From Triparma columacea (taxonomy: Eukaryota; Sar; Bolidophyceae; Parmales; Triparmaceae): a stretch of 64,000 bases of DNA. Positions 1 through 11,510 of the stretch are shown in pieces. The DNA lies in NCBI GenBank assembly GCA_030267965.1, contig BRYA01001530.1, positions 4,113 through 68,112 of the forward strand, in the 5' to 3' direction. The notes below the pieces were generated by a model, which saw only the letters and a list, made by a program, of their open reading frames with translations, searched no databases and was not told the origin of the DNA. The translations under genes and the position numbers were made by a program. The stretch's first letter is position 1. Every line of letters begins with the position of its first letter.

Positions 1-103
1 GTCGGCAAACAGTTTTGTTGTTATAGCCTTTAGCTGCACGATCTCTTCCTCCCTCTCAGCGAGCAGAGCTTCATGGTTATTCATCTCACAGTCCAACAGA
101 AGC
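1..103 (-). CDS. Partial coiled-coil protein, one internal exon cut by the window edge
   Basis: On the minus strand the frame from 103 down to 1 stays open. It encodes a charged helical stretch (LLLDCEMNNHEALLAEREEE, then IVQLKAITTKLFAD) with coiled-coil heptad character. It is preceded at 104-106 by a CAG acceptor inside CGCGCTCCCGCAG, the same intron end seen in many genes of this window, so it is probably an internal exon and not a start. The exon begins at phase 1. The ATG at 82-84 is an alternative start if the acceptor is wrong. The remainder of the gene lies left of the window and no family can be named. Confidence 0.4.
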
Positions 104-937
104 CTGCGGGAGCGCGAAAAACATCCAACGACCGCAAAATAGGGTGAGTAAGATAGATCGAAAATAATTCGCGTGCAACCGTCGCCACAAGGCCTCCACA
201 TTTAAAAAAAATGCTTAGTTGATGAAAAATTCGTCCAAATCCCCCAGAAACAAAGAAGTTGGGCGAGGTTCGGAGCAACGTGGCCTCCTTCCTCCTTCCT
301 CCTGCCTCTCTCTCCCATCCTCTCTCTCCACCGATCCCTCTTCTGCCCCCGCCTTCTACACACCGTTCGCCTTCTCTCCTTCCTTACCTTTGTCTCGTGC
401 CCTCGCTTTCCCACCCCTCCACAAGTTTTCCAAGGCCGTCCTCCCCAAGCTCCGAGAATAGGAGAGCTTACTCTGAAGCTATAACTACCTCTCGAACGAT
501 AAAAAGTCCTTATAAGGGAGAAGCAATGGATACTTGAACACGGTGCTGTATAAAATTGCAATTAAAGGTGCCGAACAAACAATAAGGTTTGCCTATATTT
601 GCCTGCTCTTAGCACAACAAATATCTTGATTGACCGGCTTTACTCGGTTTGTAAGTCTCACTGCGGTTGTGCGTGTGACTTAGAACAGCCTTTCTCAATC
701 GAAACTACAACACTTAACACCCCTGGAACTCGCCCTCTCACTCCCTCGCCTCCACCTACCCTAATCTTTTCCCTAATTTGTTAGGGTTTGGGTTACGCTT
801 CGCATAACAATAATAGGTTTAAAATGAGGACAGGGTATTTTGGTCTCACAAACATAATTATTAATTTCCATACACGAAACATAGCGCCCACCACATCTTC
901 TCCAACCCGTTCGCCTCTATGAGTACCGACTTGTCGC
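104..937. other. Gene-poor stretch with pyrimidine-rich tract and a telobox-like motif
   Basis: No convincing gene is visible. About 285-425 is a strongly C/T-rich tract that produces long but low-complexity open frames on both strands, which I do not accept as genes. At 781-789 the plus strand reads TTAGGGTTT, the complement of the telobox AAACCCTAA, followed by TTTGGGTTA. In plants such boxes occur in promoters of translation and cell-cycle genes; a role here is unproven. The upstream exon of the partial coiled-coil gene may lie in this stretch (a GTGAG donor on the minus strand sits at 656-660). Confidence 0.4.
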
Positions 938-3900
938 TCAATTCATTTGATCGACATATTTCGCATCCGGGTTGGCCATTCTTATGACCTCTTCGTGTGC
1001 AGCCTTCGCTTCAGGCCTCATGCCAATGGTGCTCAATCTCCTCTCCTTGTCCACTACGTCTTCCCCCCCATCCCCTCCCCCTCCCACCCCTTGGCCACTC
1101 GACGTCGAATCCGTAGGAAGGAACATCTTGAGGTCTGCGAATTTCTTATTGTCCCAGGCGTGCCCGTGGCAGATGCACCTAAGCTCCCCCCCCCAGAAAA
1201 CCGCCAGGCCGCTGAGAAGCTTCTTGAGGAAAGCCTCCAAGTTTTCTGCGCTATTACCTTTGAGTTGGCTTGTTGGTATGGTCCCCCTTTTGTTGGCCGC
1301 GTAATCGCTCAACCTAGCTAAAACCTCGTAGAAATCCACCAAGCTTATGGAGGAGTCCTTCTGCCTGTGCACCACCTCGTCTGTTACCTGCATCCTTCCC
1401 TTCAAGAATGCGGCCTTTGCGTCACTTCTCATTATTCCATTCTGGTACATTCCGCTGTCAGTCAAAAGCCTCTCAAGGTCGTCTAGGCCAAAGAGCTCGA
1501 GCTTGAGCTCCGCCTTCTTGCTCCTCATCTTGTGGTTGCTCACGGGGTAAACGACGTGAATGGCATAGATGAGGTTCTTGTACTTTTCGAGGACCGCGTC
1601 AACGCCAAAGGTGTATAGTCTGTTCTTTCTGTACCAGTCGTCGTCCTCAAGGGCTTCCTCGGGCAAGTTGCTCCTCAATTTGTCAACCAACATTTGAACG
1701 CAGGCCGGCAAGCTCGCCCTTGGGTGGGCAATGTCTTTTACGCCGTAGAGAGCTCCAGAAATTCTGCACAGGGCCTCTATCCACTCGTGCTTCATCAGGC
1801 AACTGTTCAAGTTAAACTTCTCTGTCTTTGCAGACTTGTCCTCCACCAAGTTAACGGTGAGGAAGATCCTGACAAGCATTTGGAACTGGTCGTCGTCCGC
1901 ACTTTCCCCTTCTGTGTCTCCTCTCACTTTTTTTAGGAACCCCATGAAGGCGTTCTGATGTATGCAGAATGATCCCGTTCCGTAGCCTGTCATTCCTGGG
2001 CTGTTCCCGGTGTAATACTGAAACACTGACAGGATCATCTTGTAGTTTCTCTTGAGGATCGCTTTGATTTCCTTTTCGACCTCTGATATGCTCTTCTCTC
2101 CTTGTCTAACGAGCTGGTCCGTAATGGAGATGTACTTTGCGAATCTCTTCGTTCCCGCGGCCCTCTTCCAGTCGTGCTCGAATGTCCTACTGTAGCACCT
2201 TTTGGAGTTGAAGAAGTCCTTGCTGTCACACTCTGTTTTCCTATCGTCGAAAATGCTCCCGTGAGGCTCAAAGTAGACAATCTTCTTCCCCGCTCCCTCG
2301 TCAAGTTTTGGCATGGGACTCGCGAAGAAGGGCGTGTCCTTGACGGGCACGACTCCGTGCATTTTGCAAGTCCTTCCCGGACACATTCCTCCATGCATGA
2401 ATATGCAAGCCTCCTTGCTGAGCTCCATCGCGTGAACCCTTGGCCTCGGGCACGTCGGCGGCGGCTCGTGCTCGTAGTGCGGGGTCCTATCCTTCATGCC
2501 GGGGAGTAAACCGTTGGGAGGCGCCGGGAAGTCGCTTCCTATGAAGTCGAGCGACTCCGGGGAGGGGGGCACTGGGTAGATCCCTGGGTGCTCCGTGTCG
2601 AAGGCCGGCTTTCCATTGCCGGGGTTGGGGTTTTGAAAGTAGATCCATTGCCTCCCGTCGAGCCCGTCAAGGCACTCGAACATTTCCCTCGTCACTAAGC
2701 TCCCTGATGTGTGCTGCCATCTCCACATGGTCACGGGCACTTCGTTGTCAGAGTGGTTGAACTGCTTCCACTTGTCGAATTTATCAACCCCCGTTTTAAA
2801 AGTTACCCTACAGTACTTGTGATTCGGGGCGAGAATCATGGTCTCTCTCCTGATCTCCTTCAAAATGCTGTCTTGTTTCTCCTCCAAAACTTTGGTCTCC
2901 ATAACTTGAAGTGCGGCGGGAGGCTTCCAAGGGTCGACGATCTTTGGGAGACAAGTCGTGTGGGTGATGCCGACACCGCTTGTCTCGATTAATTCCCCTG
3001 TCACCAGGTTCTTTACTAGCATGTTCGTGGGGGGTGACTTCGCCGGTGACAATGGTTTGGTGTTGGAGAGGAGCATCATGGCGCTGCTTCCCTTGCCCTC
3101 CTTGCTCGCTCCGGCGCCTTTCACAATCGGGAGGCTCGTTGGAATCATAGATGGAGGAGAGAAAGCGTTTGGTATGTCCTCGAGCACCAATTTATGTCCC
3201 CCTCCCTCCTCCTTTCCTCCCTCGCCCTCCAGGTCAAAGTCTTCCCCAACCTCCTCCTCCTCCTTCCCAACATCCTCCTGCCCCTCGTAGGCGATTTGCC
3301 TCCCATAGGCATCGAGGCTGAATGTCACTGCGCTCGTGAGATTCCTGTCCTTAGCGCCAGAGTTCCCATCCCCATCCTGTGAGGCGATGCTACCGCCGCC
3401 GCCGCCGCCTCTTCCGCCTTCTTCGACTAAGCTGAAGCTCCCATCCAACGTTGCTACAGTTGCCACATCTTCGAGGTTTTCAAAACTTGCAATGGAACCG
3501 CCTTTCACGCTTGACCTGCCAGCCATGCTCCTGCTCCCCCCGCCCACAATGCTACCCCCCCCCGACCTCACCAGGCTGTTCCTGTCACTAAAAGGGTACT
3601 CAAGAGTGAACCACTTTGGGCAGAGAGTGCCCTTGAGGTAATCCAATACCTTCGTCCTGGTTTCCTTCGACCTCCGTGTATGCTCGCTAGCTTCCTCTAT
3701 CGTGCTTTCCCTCTTGACGAGAACGCTTGCAATCCGAAGCTGGGTCTTGTAAATGAGGGTCTGAACCTTGAAGTGCGGCGACCTCTCCAAATTGCATATT
3801 ATTTTGCAAGCGATGGTGCCAATCGTCCTGTCATCGTCGTCGTACGCAAACTCTGTCAAGGGGGTCAGCATAAGCTCGGCAATCTCCATGTGAAAGATTG

Positions 3901-6900
3901 GCTCGATGGAGAGGTTCAGTATCGCAACCAGACATATTCTCAAGTTCTCGTAGATCTCCTCGAACTCAGCGCTGTCAAGCTTGTCTGCGATTCCGGCCTC
4001 AAACTTTTTGTCCAGATCTCTGAGGATGCGCAAATTCTCTTGCATCATGCCATACAAAAGCTTCACCCCCCCGCTATTTCCCACATGCAGCCTGCTCCTG
4101 CTCTTGCAGCAGAGCCCAGTCAGGGCGTGGGCGGCCTCCATGTGGAGGTACTCCTGACCATGGCCGCTCCTCTTCAGGAGGGAGAGGAAGAGGTCCTCGA
4201 GAGCCGACGACGAGTTTGCCACAAGGCCGATATACTCGAGATTCTCTGGGGTTTCCTGAAGATGGAAAATGAGGCCGGCAGCCTCTCTAAGGAGTTCAAT
4301 CTTTGCGACTGACATGTTGACAATTTTCATGAGAGAGTCAATGAGGGTAAAGCCGAGCTTCTGCCTCGACACAACATTCGATCCGACTTCGGTAGCAACG
4401 CACCTCCTCAGGCAGCCGACCACGTTCTGGATGAGAACGTCGTCTTCCTGGAGGAGGTTCTGGTTTCGTTTCATGAAATTGTGCGCGTTCCAGGTGTCGT
4501 CCGGCCTCATAATCTGGATGAGCTTGCTGATCGCGTAGCCATCACCGGCAACCTCCACAGCGTTGGGTTCATAGCTACACAGCAACCAGAGGGCGGCCGC
4601 GCACCACTCCTTGCACTCTTTACTTGTGGTGGTAAGAAGTAGGTTCAGGACGCCCTTACAGGCACCTAACTTCCCCAGAGTCTTTCTATTCTCCATGTTC
4701 CTTGCCATACACCACACGGCACTTGCTGCGTAGAGTTGAACGCGATGCTGTGATTCGCACGTTAGCAAGCCAACGAGCGAGCCGAGCTGCGCTCTGTGCA
4801 TGACGCCAGTGTACTGAGCACAGAGGTAAAGGACGCAGCACGCGGATGCTTCCCTAAGCTTTGATTCGGCCGCAGCCTCATGTTTTGTCAATTGCACTCC
4901 GCTCATCGCGGACATTGTCTGCATGGCGTTTTGAAAAAGGATGTCAACGCCGCACGTCGACAGGATGGCGTTGCAAAACTTGCTCCACTTCTCGCTAAAG
5001 AGAGGCCTATTCTTTTTCTGCTTCGCCAAGTTGAGCTCTGCCGCACAAAGCCTGCTGAGGGCGATGCAAGCGGAAGAACGTAGTGAGAGAGTCTGCCACG
5101 GCTCGAGGAGCATGAGCAGGTGAGCGAGAGTGTTGTGTTTAAAGGCACAGCCAGGGTTCTGGATCATGTATCCGATAACTGAAGCAGCGTTGATGTTGAC
5201 GGACTGAGAAACGCGAGGGTCTGAGATGTAGGTCAGCTTCTGGCAGATATCCATCCAGGTTTCGTCTTTGATTTGGCTATCTTGCGTGACAATCTCTGCA
5301 CTCGTCGCCCGCCTATTTCTCCTGCTCAAAACGGAATCTTTCGACATGTGCTTCGTGACTCTTGCTACGAGATCCTTTTCTTTCCTGACTGCAGCTGCAC
5401 AGCCCCATAGCGCGATCACGGCAGTCTCCAAAATCTCGGGTAGAATGTCGTGAATTATGTGTTCCTCTGGGTCGTCTCGGTCAGCTACCTCGACCTCGAC
5501 CCCAAGGGTGTTCATCCTGCGCAAGCGGAACGTTGGCCTAGCCTTCTCCTCGTTTTCCTTCTTCTCCTCCGCCACCGCTCTCTCTGGGTGCGTTACTTCT
5601 AACATCGACAAAACCCAAGAGCAGACTTCGAGCAGGGCGTCGAAGGCTGCAGTGGCCTCAACAAAGGAAATTTTCTCCCTCAACTTTGAATCCCTCGCAA
5701 TTATGCTCATTGTCACAGTACTGCACCTGAGAAGGTTCGTTTTCGAGGAGCGGAGGTTGAAGGTGAGCCTCGAGAAGACACCTTCGTGCGTTATGACGTC
5801 CCTTGCGTGGGGGAATTCTGACATGATGAGGCAGAGGCAGTCAGCAGCGTACTGGTGCACGTTGGCCTCTTCAGGAATGTCACCTTCGTGCATCGGGGTG
5901 TGCTGCTTGAGGGAGAGGGGAAAGGGATATTATTAGCTCGAACGGTATGCCATCGTGCACGCACTGGAACTCTTTTTTTTCTCTCTTCCTTGCCTCCTCG
6001 CCCCCCACCCTCACCTCAATCTTTTCCAGGGCTTCGTCGATGTTCCTAGTGCTCGCAACGGACATAATCGCGGCAATATCGGCCATGAAGTTTGACGAGT
6101 GCTTGGGCGACATCATCGAAGTGAGCCTGGAGAGGGCCCCGACTATGTTAAGTTGAAGGGTTGCTTGGATGGGCTCCGTCAGGGGCATCATCCCCATAGA
6201 GTAGAAGATCCCCATGAGCCTGGGTAAGACCCCAGAGGTGATCATGAACTCCGCAATCTCTCGGAAGGTAGTCATTGTCCACACTACCTGAGTCGCGACC
6301 AGGGAGACGTCGTCAATTGGCAGCTTGACGAGGGAGCAGATTGAATTCATTATCTCGGGCGTAAAGTGCTGGAGGTTCTCGCTGTTCATGGCCAGCTCGG
6401 CGAGCTCAAGGGCAGCCTGAACTCTCTCCTCAGGGGTGCCTTCAATGACCCTCTTGAGGATGTGGTCCATCATCAGTTGAACACTGCAATGAACGAAGCG
6501 AGTAAGTCAAGTGAAGCGAAGCCGCGGTAAAGTTCGCGATGGTGGGGGAAACTAAGTGCCTTCCTCCTCTTAATGGCCGTCACTATTTAACTTCTTGGTG
6601 GCTTAACATGAGGCTCCGCTCGCAACATTATTGCCGCGCGTTGCTGTCCTTCCACTTATATCCATTCTCACCTCTTTTCTTGACTCTTGAACGCCCTCTG
6701 GCTCCAAAGGACGAACGCTTTCTCGAACAGAGCCTGTGAGTCAATTAGCATCAGCTCGTTCAGCTCTTCAGTTGCCCCTGTTTCTTTGATGAACTGGAAC
6801 TTTTTCTCGAGGGGGAAGTAGATTCTGTTGGTAAGGGGGTGAGCAGAAGTGGGAGAATAATTAGTTGGGAGGACAGGTGAAGATACAAACGCAAAATTGA

Positions 6901-7278
6901 TCTTCCTCCTCTCGTCGGTTTCTCCTCCGCCGTCCACCACTCCTTAGCCAATCTCCGCCCTAACTCTCACCTTGCCATCTTCCCCTCAAAGTCAAAGCCA
7001 CCCCCGACGCTAGCCTGAATCTTCTTGAGCGGCGTGTGCTGGTTTGCGAACACCCCAACTTCCTTCTTGGTATCGCTACGGTCCTGAAACATCAAGAGCT
7101 TCTCCTTCCCCAGGTTCTTGTGAAGGTTGCGCAGAGATATAGAAGTCTTCCTATCAAAGTGCCTCTTTATGGCCGCCTTCATTTTCTTCTTCGTAGACGG
7201 AGCGTGGTGCAGCGGTGAGTGACAATGAGTCTGCTGTGATGAGGGGGTGGCGGGCCCCTCATGGCCATCTTCCTCCAT
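938..7278 (-). CDS. Large armadillo/HEAT-repeat protein, probably ciliary
   Basis: Four exons on the minus strand: 7278-6971, 6824-6672, 6483-6015 and 5902-938. The joins follow GTGAG donors and CAG acceptors with matching phase and give 1,964 aa. The start ATG at 7278 opens a basic N-terminus. Helical armadillo-type repeats occupy roughly residues 160-1,060, with phrases such as LRSSACIALSRLC and LYAASAVWCMARN. A Gly/Ser/Glu-rich disordered linker follows near residue 1,150. The C-terminal part contains a Cys/His cluster, GGMCPGRTCKMHG, near residue 1,480, then helical segments. I infer a scaffolding role, perhaps in cilia, because such very long armadillo proteins are common in flagellate protists and a CEP104-like gene lies nearby. 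No catalytic motif is seen. The last intron could also end 3 bp earlier (acceptor at 5906), which adds one Gln. Confidence 0.75.
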
Positions 7279-7884
7279 GCCCCCGGCGGTCTAACACAGG
7301 GGCTGGGGGATTAATTGAGGGTAAGGAAGAGCGTGCGAACTTTTACCCTCCGGTGGAGGTATACTAAATAAGATTTCTGGAGCACCACAAGTAGAAAGGC
7401 GACCGAATTAACTCTTTGGACAACCGAATGTTCACCCAGATGTAACAGACTCCCGAAGGACAAAAAGTCGAAGTGTCGGAAGTGTATTTTTTTCCTTTTC
7501 CCTGCCCTTTAATGTGAGACACAATGCGCTTGTCGAGAGTGGAGCTAACGAAAAATCTATGCTTGTGATTATATTATTTCAACACCACATATTCGAAAAA
7601 TAACTCCAAGATGTTCCTTGGTCAAAATGATCGGAACCAGCGAGTCGATGATGAGAATATTTGCTGATAGGAAGAGTATGATGCATATATTAGGTCGTTT
7701 ATAGATTATTCTGCAGATTATTCTGCAGAATATGTGCCTTTGCGGTTCATATGAAGAGTATTGTGCTCTAACTCTGGCCATAAAACCTTACCCACCCTTC
7801 TTCGTCGCCAGCCAGCCACAGGAAGGTGAAGAAGGAAGCGCTGAAGGAAGTGTATCGGTAGCACAGTAGCGCCTGGTAGAGGGG
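7279..7884. promoter_or_regulatory. Divergent intergenic region between armadillo and RsmE genes
   Basis: This 606-bp region separates two divergently transcribed genes and must contain both promoters. It is more A/T-rich than its flanks and holds a short repeated ATTATTCTGCAGA motif around 7700-7732. No convincing coding frame or RNA gene is seen. Confidence 0.35.
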
Positions 7885-8842
7885 ATGCGTCTCTCTCCCT
7901 TCCTACTTCCGTTACTTCTTAGCTCTGCATCTCCTTTCACTTCCCCTTGGGCAGCAAGGACAACCACACACCTGACCTACAGCACTACAAGACTGTTTTC
8001 TGTGGGCAAACATGTGCCCCGCGTTTACGTCTCATTTGACCCGTCTTCGACGTCCCAAGTATGTCTTTCCCGTGAACAGTCGCATCACATGAAAAACGTA
8101 CTGCGTTTGCGTTCAGCTTCTAGAGTCAACGTGTTTAACGAATTGGGGGAGTGGGACGGCAATATATCAGAACTTTCGAAAACCGGGGGGACTGTCAAGT
8201 TGAATAAAAAGGTGGGTTATCCTAGTACGGATTTCTTCCTACATCCCCCCCTCATCCCCTCGCCCTCTCACCCCCTCAACCCATCAACAGACTAGGGAGC
8301 CATTCCAAGGTGTCACACCCCATGTGCACCTTGTGTGCGCTTGCTTGAAAAAGGTGCCCACCCGGACTCTCTTAGAGAAAGCCACCGAGGTCAATGTCTC
8401 CCGAATTTCCTTCATTAAGACTGCCAACACTGACGGTGCGAACGTGAGGCTGGTGGGGAAGTGGCTGGATGACGGGAAGGCGAGGGACGTTGTGAGGGAG
8501 GGGAGCGAGCAGTGCGGGAGGCTGGACGTTCCGGGCGTTGACGGGGATGTTTCAGATTTGAAGACCCTCCTGGATAATGCCAAGCTAAACGGGACCAAGG
8601 TTGCGGTTTGCAGAGAGCGATCCCCGTCCTCTGTCCCACTCCTCGAATATGCGGCGGCCCTCCTGACCTCCTCTCCCTCGATGATCGTTGTCGGCCCTGA
8701 GGGCGGCTGGAGCCCTGCGGAGGTGGAGTGGTTCGAATCTGAGGCGAACACAATACAATCTGTTAGCCTAGGGAACAACGTGCTGCGAGCAGAGACGGCG
8801 GCGATCCTTGCCGCTAGCGTGCTGGGGAACCTGAGAACGTGA
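7885..8842 (+). CDS. RsmE-type 16S rRNA m3U methyltransferase, probably organellar
   Basis: Two exons, 7885-8211 and 8291-8842, joined in phase 0, give 291-292 aa. The intron runs from AAG|GTGGGT to AACAG. The RsmE family N3-methylates U1498 of small-subunit rRNA using AdoMet. The C-terminal half carries the family signature: VVGPEGGWS, then a Glu-rich helix, then SLGNNVLRAETA near the end, which builds the knotted SPOUT cofactor site. The N-terminus contains a PUA-like segment (LSREQSHHMKNVLRLR). The first ~45 residues are hydrophobic then Ser/Thr/Arg-rich, as expected for an organelle leader; whether it goes to plastid or mitochondrion cannot be told. The enzyme is bacterial in type, so import into an organelle is the likely reason for it being in the nucleus. 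Confidence 0.88.
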
Positions 8843-8918
8843 GAAGGGTGTACACGCGTACACGCCATGTTTTTGTATTATGATAACAACAACTATTATT
8901 ACCCCAAACAAAAGGAGG

Positions 8919-11110
8919 TCAGAGCAGGTCCTGCAAGTTGATAGCCTTCTTTTTCTCACTCTTCTTCACGACAATCTGTAGGCCGAGCTGCTGTAGCTCC
9001 TTCTTATCGATGCCTTGCATCGTGGCAGGGTCCGAGAGCATACCGTCGTCCTTCATGGCGTTTAGCTTCGTTCTCACGTTCCTCCTGGGTTTCTCTGGGA
9101 AGTATTTGTAGAACATTTGCCAGTCGGCGTCTCCCGTGGGGAAACCAAACTTCATGAAGCAGGCGCACATAACCGCTTCGTCCCTTGGCGTCCACTTGGC
9201 AGTTTTCATGGCCGAACTTCCCCAGCCTACCGCCTTTGCGGCCCTCTCTGCCCCCGCCCTCCTGATTTGCTTTTTGAGCCTTGCGGACTTGAAATTTTTT
9301 AGGGTTGCCCTAGTTTCTCTATCTTCCCTATCCCTCTTGTCCTCTCGCTCCATCTCGATAACCATGTGCCACTTCTCCATGTTGATCATGCTTATGTAAT
9401 CCTTTATGCTCTGGGTAATCACCCTTGCTGCCCTGTGGTGCTTGAGGCCCCCTTCCCTCTCGTAGAAGATCCTGAAGTTGCGTTGAATGACGCAAGCTGC
9501 CAGCCACTTTTTCTTGTAGGCCTTAGACAATTTTTTGTTCGGGTCGCCCTGGCTTGCCCTCATCTTCCTCATCAAAGATTTCTCCATTGTCGATTGAAAT
9601 ACTGCGACGAGTGATGAGCAGAGAGAGAGAGAGTGAGAGATTAACTTCTTGTTACACTTGGGCTCTGCAGAAAGGGTGCTGTTTCGTAGTCCGAGCTCTC
9701 ACCTTGTTTTCCAATGATGGAAGAGGTCCTGCTTATGTGTGGCTCGGCTGTTTTCGCCGCTAACGCTGCCACCCTCGTAGTCATGCGTAGAATGGTACCG
9801 GTGAGCTTTCCAGTCTGCGCAATTGCTTCAGTGCTGGCTGTGAGCCCCCCCCCAACCACGGCCATTCCGGCCTTTTGGGCCACTAATGTAGCCCTGCTCT
9901 TTCTCGGTTGCCTCACAAAGTCTTCGTCATCGTTCTCCTCCTTCTCATCCCCCGGGTCCTCCTCCTCTTCTCTGGAGCTTCTCCTCTTGTCACTGCCCTC
10001 TTTGTCCCTTCCACCGAAAAAGCCTCCCGGATTGGTCATTCTTATAGTTCTCCTGAACTTTTCCATGAGGGTTTTTCGGGGGGCTTCTTGCCTTCGGGTT
10101 TCTTTCTGATTGTGATCGATCGCTTTCCCCCTCCTTTTGCCAAACTTGTCCTTTTTAATCACCTGGCCTCCTTTTTCCGCAATATCGAGAGAAGGCACGG
10201 CTGTGGACCTTATTACGTCGTTAACGTCAAAGTCGTCAGAAGGTAGAAGCGTGACATCATCGGGAAGTTCGTATTTTGGGGATCCGTAAAGTCCTCCCGG
10301 CAGCTTGGGGGCCTTATGGATGGCCTTGGAGATGGGGGACAGAAGGGGGCTTCTATTGGCCATGTTTTCGGCGATTTTCGTGTGGGAATTCCGGTAGGTG
10401 TTGAAGTTGTGCGAGGTTAGCTTGACACCATTCAGTTGCTTCCTAAGTGCGTCCTCGTCCAAATTGTCAGAGTCGACAAACATGTCAAGGCCACCACTCA
10501 GTTCGGTTTTCGTTTTTCTCTCCTTCCTCCTCACCGCGGCCTTCTCGTCTAGGGACATCCTCTCAAACCTCAGTTTTGCCTCCTCCTCCTCATTCTGCTG
10601 CTGACTCTTGCGCTCTACCCTGCTCATCCTCGACGTTCTCTTTTTTCGCAATTTTTTGTCGCGTTCCTTCTTTCGTCGCATCAGCTGCGCAGGTCATGAG
10701 AGGGTAGGGCGGTAAGTAGTTGCATTACTAGGCCACAACGATACCAAATAGCTAGCCCCCCAATCCTCACCTGCTCTCTCTCGTGCTCCTCTCTCATTAA
10801 TCGCTTGTTCTCCTCGGAGTATTTCGCATCCAAATGGACCTGCGGATTTGATTATGGTTGAGTGGGCAAAGGGGAGAAGGTCAGGGTGGTGAGTTCCAGC
10901 AATCCCAACTATTCAAAGACCCACGGTACGCACCTGGACTTCCTTTGACACGTCCTTCGCCATATTTCTATATTGCTTCACCATTTTCTTGTCCAGCTCC
11001 TTCTTGGCTTCCAAATCAGGCTTCACATCCCTCCCGAAGATCCTATTCCGCTGGGGTGTGGGCTGCATGTCCGAAAAGTCCATCTCTTCCACAACCATAT
11101 CGCCGCTCAT
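8919..11110 (-). CDS. IQ-motif and Myb/SANT-like protein of unknown function
   Basis: Four exons on the minus strand: 11110-10934, 10839-10771, 10684-9703 and 9601-8919, all with consistent phase, give 636 aa. Residues 1-420 are highly charged and mostly disordered, with basic runs such as RRKKERDKKLRKKR. The last exon carries an IQ calmodulin-binding motif (IQRNFRIFYER) and then, near residue 545, a Myb/SANT-like three-helix unit starting KWTPRDEAVMCACF and containing DWQMFYKYFPEKPRRNVRTK. The combination suggests a nuclear DNA- or chromatin-binding protein, perhaps calcium responsive, but this is inference. I do not recognise an orthologue. The start at 11110 is the first ATG of the first exon; a further upstream exon cannot be excluded. 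Confidence 0.65.
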
Positions 11111-11510
11111 GATCTCAGTAGATTGAGTTCCCTCGTTCAGCTGACGAGAAGGAATGTGGAGATTGCTTTATCAGGTCAAGGTCACAACCGCCCCTAGGTT
11201 TGGTGAAGCCTTTTTGAGGGGTTCCCGGCAAGACCAAGGACGCCGTTGTCTGTAGAGGCTTCTACCTTTTCTCGGTCTCTCCTGTGAGTTTGCCCAAGCG
11301 CCAAAGTTAATCGAAGCAAAATTTCCTTCCCTGAGTCCTTATTCGGGCTTTCTGGTTCCTTTCCGCTTTCATTTTTCTTGTTTATTTTGAAATTGAAGAC
11401 CAGTGCTTAAAAAAGTTAATCAGACAGTAAATAAATAATAAATAAGACCGTAAATCCCCCTTTGTACTCGAGGCGTAGCATCAGGGTTTCAAAACCAGCT
11501 CGAATCATCC
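11111..11510. promoter_or_regulatory. Divergent intergenic region
   Basis: This 400-bp region lies between a minus-strand gene and a plus-strand gene. It is A/T-rich at 11360-11450. It presumably contains both promoters; no specific box is convincing. Confidence 0.3.

Noticed and set aside
202..561. 119-codon minus-strand frame in the CT-rich tract
   Set aside because: Composition reflects the purine-rich strand (Arg/Glu/Gly runs); no motif or splice context.
5903..5964. Shorter intron in the armadillo gene using the GTGCGTGC donor at 5964
   Set aside because: It breaks the frame (phase 2 to phase 0); the GTGAGG donor at 6014 gives a clean phase-0 join.
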